7,718 nt of DNA from contig CAMYYQ010000036.1 in the NCBI GenBank assembly GCA_947303535.1, positions 1 to 7,718 on the forward strand, in the 5' to 3' direction. The translations under genes were made by a program, and so were the position numbers. Below, one piece after another: positions 6,040 to 7,718 of the stretch (position 1 is its first letter; each line of letters begins with the position of its first letter). This stretch comes from an uncultured Ruminococcus sp. (GTDB lineage: Bacteria > Bacillota_A > Clostridia > Oscillospirales > Ruminococcaceae). The notes beneath the pieces were generated by a model that saw only the letters and a program-made list of their open reading frames with translations, had not been told where the DNA came from and did no database searches.

Positions 6040-7232
6040 ACCATACCTCCCATACTCATTTCCTCAGACTCATCTTCTGTTTCGGACTCGTCCTCACTTT
6101 CTTCTTCAGCTTCTTCCATTACTCCAGGCTCAGCAGTCAGTTTAGTATAGAGCTTCTGTCCTTTACCTGAGAGCACTCCGTACTCTGTCATCGTTCCATG
6201 CTTACGAGTGAGCACCTGCTTTCCAAAGTCATGCATATTACAATCCTCGAGGATACTCCAATCGAAGTGTGGCGAGAAGACACGGCAGGCGTATACTTTA
6301 CCGTACTGGCTCTCGTCCTGTATCATCGGATCGAAGTCATATTCGTTCAGGTCGTCTATAGCTTCTCTTGTTCCTGAGAAGGTCTGGATATTCTCAGCCT
6401 CCATGACAGCTTTCAGCTTAACTATCTGAGCCTTCGACATACCTGCGAGCTGCTCGGATAGTGCTATCATATCATCTTCCCAATCAGGCTCATCGTATAA
6501 TACTTCAGATATATTCGGGAGTATACATTTGACAACCGGATAATACATCTGCTGCGGTAATGAACTCCACTCGGCTGCATATTCACGCAGCTGCCGCATA
6601 TCTTCGGGCAGGTTGAACCACTGTCCCTGATCTGTATTGTCTGCATATGGTGATGCCAACACTCTGAAAAATCTCTTATCAGGTACCTCTATCATGATTG
6701 ATATATTAGGTTTCACATAGCTATCAGGCATACAATAATATCCGTCAACGAATATGCCCTTATCCCTTTCAGCAAGTAACTTACCGACTTTCTCATAGTC
6801 CAGAAGACCTATTACCTCATCAGGACACTTCTCAATCTCAGGCAGCATTTCATTGTCAACTGCTATCTCGCCGATCTCAGCATAGGTCGAAGCTGGGTAC
6901 ACAGGTACGCCAGCAATGCCATATGTCATCGCTATCATATCGTCAATGCTGCTGTCAGGATTATTCATAAGCACACTTTTGAAGCCTGCCTTTTCATGCT
7001 CTTCCAGATGCTCGAATCGCTCTGCAAATACATTCAGCTTATAAATATCCGCCTTATACCATTTGTCGAGAACGTTTGCAGGCAGGTCAATCAAATCATA
7101 TTTCGAGAACTTGTATTCTATTTCTCTGCCACTCTGCACGTTCATCCTGTCGAGGATATCCTGCACGTTCATTGCAGAAACAGGTAATCCCCAGCTAACG
7201 ACATTGTCGCCGTATCTCAATGTTACCGTCAT
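6036..7232 (-). CDS. ArdA-like antirestriction domain protein with acidic tail
   Basis: This is a 398-aa protein. Residues about 40-168 follow the ArdA-type pattern: an FSKYDLIDLP segment, a helix LNVFAERFEHLEEHEKAGF, a SIDDMIAMTY segment, and LLDYEKVGKLLAERDKGIFVDGYYC. ArdA proteins are acidic DNA mimics that block type I restriction enzymes and protect incoming mobile DNA. Residues about 178-345 seem to hold a second, diverged unit, with LSEQLAGMSKAQIVKLKAVM and TREAIDDLNEYDFDP echoing the first helix and SIDDMI segments. Residues about 372-392 are almost wholly Glu/Asp/Ser. The gene is longer than classical ArdA (about 165 aa), so it is a related, extended family. It starts at an ATG overlapping the upstream stop, with GGAG about 8 bases before. 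Antirestriction activity is inferred, not shown. Confidence 0.6.
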   Translation of the reverse strand: MTVTLRYGDNVVSWGLPVSAMNVQDILDRMNVQSGREIEYKFSKYDLIDLPANVLDKWYKADIYKLNVFAERFEHLEEHEKAGFKSVLMNNPDSSIDDMIAMTYGIAGVPVYPASTYAEIGEIAVDNEMLPEIEKCPDEVIGLLDYEKVGKLLAERDKGIFVDGYYCMPDSYVKPNISIMIEVPDKRFFRVLASPYADNTDQGQWFNLPEDMRQLREYAAEWSSLPQQMYYPVVKCILPNISEVLYDEPDWEDDMIALSEQLAGMSKAQIVKLKAVMEAENIQTFSGTREAIDDLNEYDFDPMIQDESQYGKVYACRVFSPHFDWSILEDCNMHDFGKQVLTRKHGTMTEYGVLSGKGQKLYTKLTAEPGVMEEAEEESEDESETEDESEEMSMGGMV

Positions 7233-7684
7233 GTGTTCATCTCCATTCCTATATTTTCTTCCTCTGTCATATCTTCAGCCATAGCCTGTTCCAGCATCTC
7301 ACGCTCATAGCAGAAGCAGTAACAGTCATAGTCTCCGGGCTGCGGCTTGCACCGCAGATAGTAGATATGCTCGTCCGTCTGTACTTTGTATCCGTTGCCG
7401 CGGCTGCCGAGGTCAAGTGAGGGATGCTCTCTGATAAACTTATCCATAGCCGCCCTATCCTTGAGCAGATCCGAGCGGAGTGTTTTAGTCACCTCATCGA
7501 ACTCTGCCTTGAATTCATCGTCGTTCAGCTCGTCATTGCCGCCGAACCATGTTCCGTAGAACTGCCTGCCGTTACCGAAGTCCAGTCTCATATGACCGAT
7601 CTTTGCTGCCAGTATTTCTTCTTCGTCGCAGGCGTAGAAGAGCTTTTCCTCGCTCTTATCTGCCGCTTTTATTTTAGTTTTCAT
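7229..7684 (-). CDS. Conserved-looking accessory protein of unknown function
   Basis: This 151-aa soluble protein has no signal peptide or membrane segment. I recognise its style from Clostridia integrative elements but cannot name a family. Features include an IGHMRLDFGNGRQFYGTWF segment (about 29-47), a charged FKAEFDEVTKTLRSDLL helix, a GSRGNGYKV turn, and an aromatic, cysteine-bearing strand region YYLRCKPQPGDYDCYCFCYE. The C-terminus is acidic (MAEDMTEEENIGMEMNT). An AAGGA site lies about 7 bases before the ATG at 7684. Its stop overlaps the start of the ArdA-like gene by ATGA, so the two are translationally coupled and probably work in the same process. The promoter lies outside the window. 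Confidence 0.75.
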   Translation of the reverse strand: MKTKIKAADKSEEKLFYACDEEEILAAKIGHMRLDFGNGRQFYGTWFGGNDELNDDEFKAEFDEVTKTLRSDLLKDRAAMDKFIREHPSLDLGSRGNGYKVQTDEHIYYLRCKPQPGDYDCYCFCYEREMLEQAMAEDMTEEENIGMEMNT

Positions 7685-7718
7685 ATCATCACGTTCCTTC
7701 CGTAGTTGTTTCTGTTGT

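Overview
The window looks like part of an integrative mobilizable or conjugative element from a gut-type Clostridia (Bacillota, probably a Ruminococcus relative). The grounds are strong GGAGG ribosome binding sites, a Firmicutes-type MOBP relaxase with KYIATR and YMANRPG motifs, and an accessory gene set (ArdA-like protein, DUF6103-like protein, a 151-residue companion) typical of such elements. The host assignment is inference. A small plasmid carrying an integrase is the main alternative.

Layout. Bases 1-170 hold the last 55 codons of a tyrosine recombinase reading right (+). Its terminator is at 266-302. Every other real gene reads left (-). From right to left these are: an unrecognised 151-aa protein (7684-7229), a 398-aa ArdA-like protein (7232-6036) and a 75-aa DUF6103-like protein (6039-5812), each joined to the next by a 4-base ATGA overlap. 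Next comes a 275-bp non-coding stretch rich in hairpins and direct repeats (5537-5811), the best oriT candidate. Then come a ribbon-helix-helix-like relaxosome accessory gene (5536-5063), an 855-aa relaxase fused to about nine Sel1/TPR repeats (5011-2444), an XRE-type regulator with its own promoter and overlapping palindromes (2359-1643), and a RepA-like hexameric ATPase (1435-455). The leftward unit ends at a terminator at 401-431. The int/repA gap (171-454) holds only the two terminators.

How the parts may work together (inference). The recombinase would integrate and excise the element. The relaxase and its accessory protein would nick oriT at 5595-5815 for transfer. RepA could support replication of the excised circle. 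The XRE protein probably represses its own promoter and perhaps repA. The ArdA-like protein would protect incoming DNA from restriction. No coupling protein or type IV secretion gene is in view, so self-transfer cannot be judged.

Most notable for follow-up: the relaxase-Sel1 fusion, the structured oriT candidate, the inverted repeat pair upstream of repA, the palindromes over the XRE promoter, and an out-of-frame ATG with a good ribosome binding site at the start of the accessory gene. Base composition also shifts: by hand count, 19 of 60 bases are G+C at 661-720 against 29 of 60 at 6301-6360, which suggests a mosaic.
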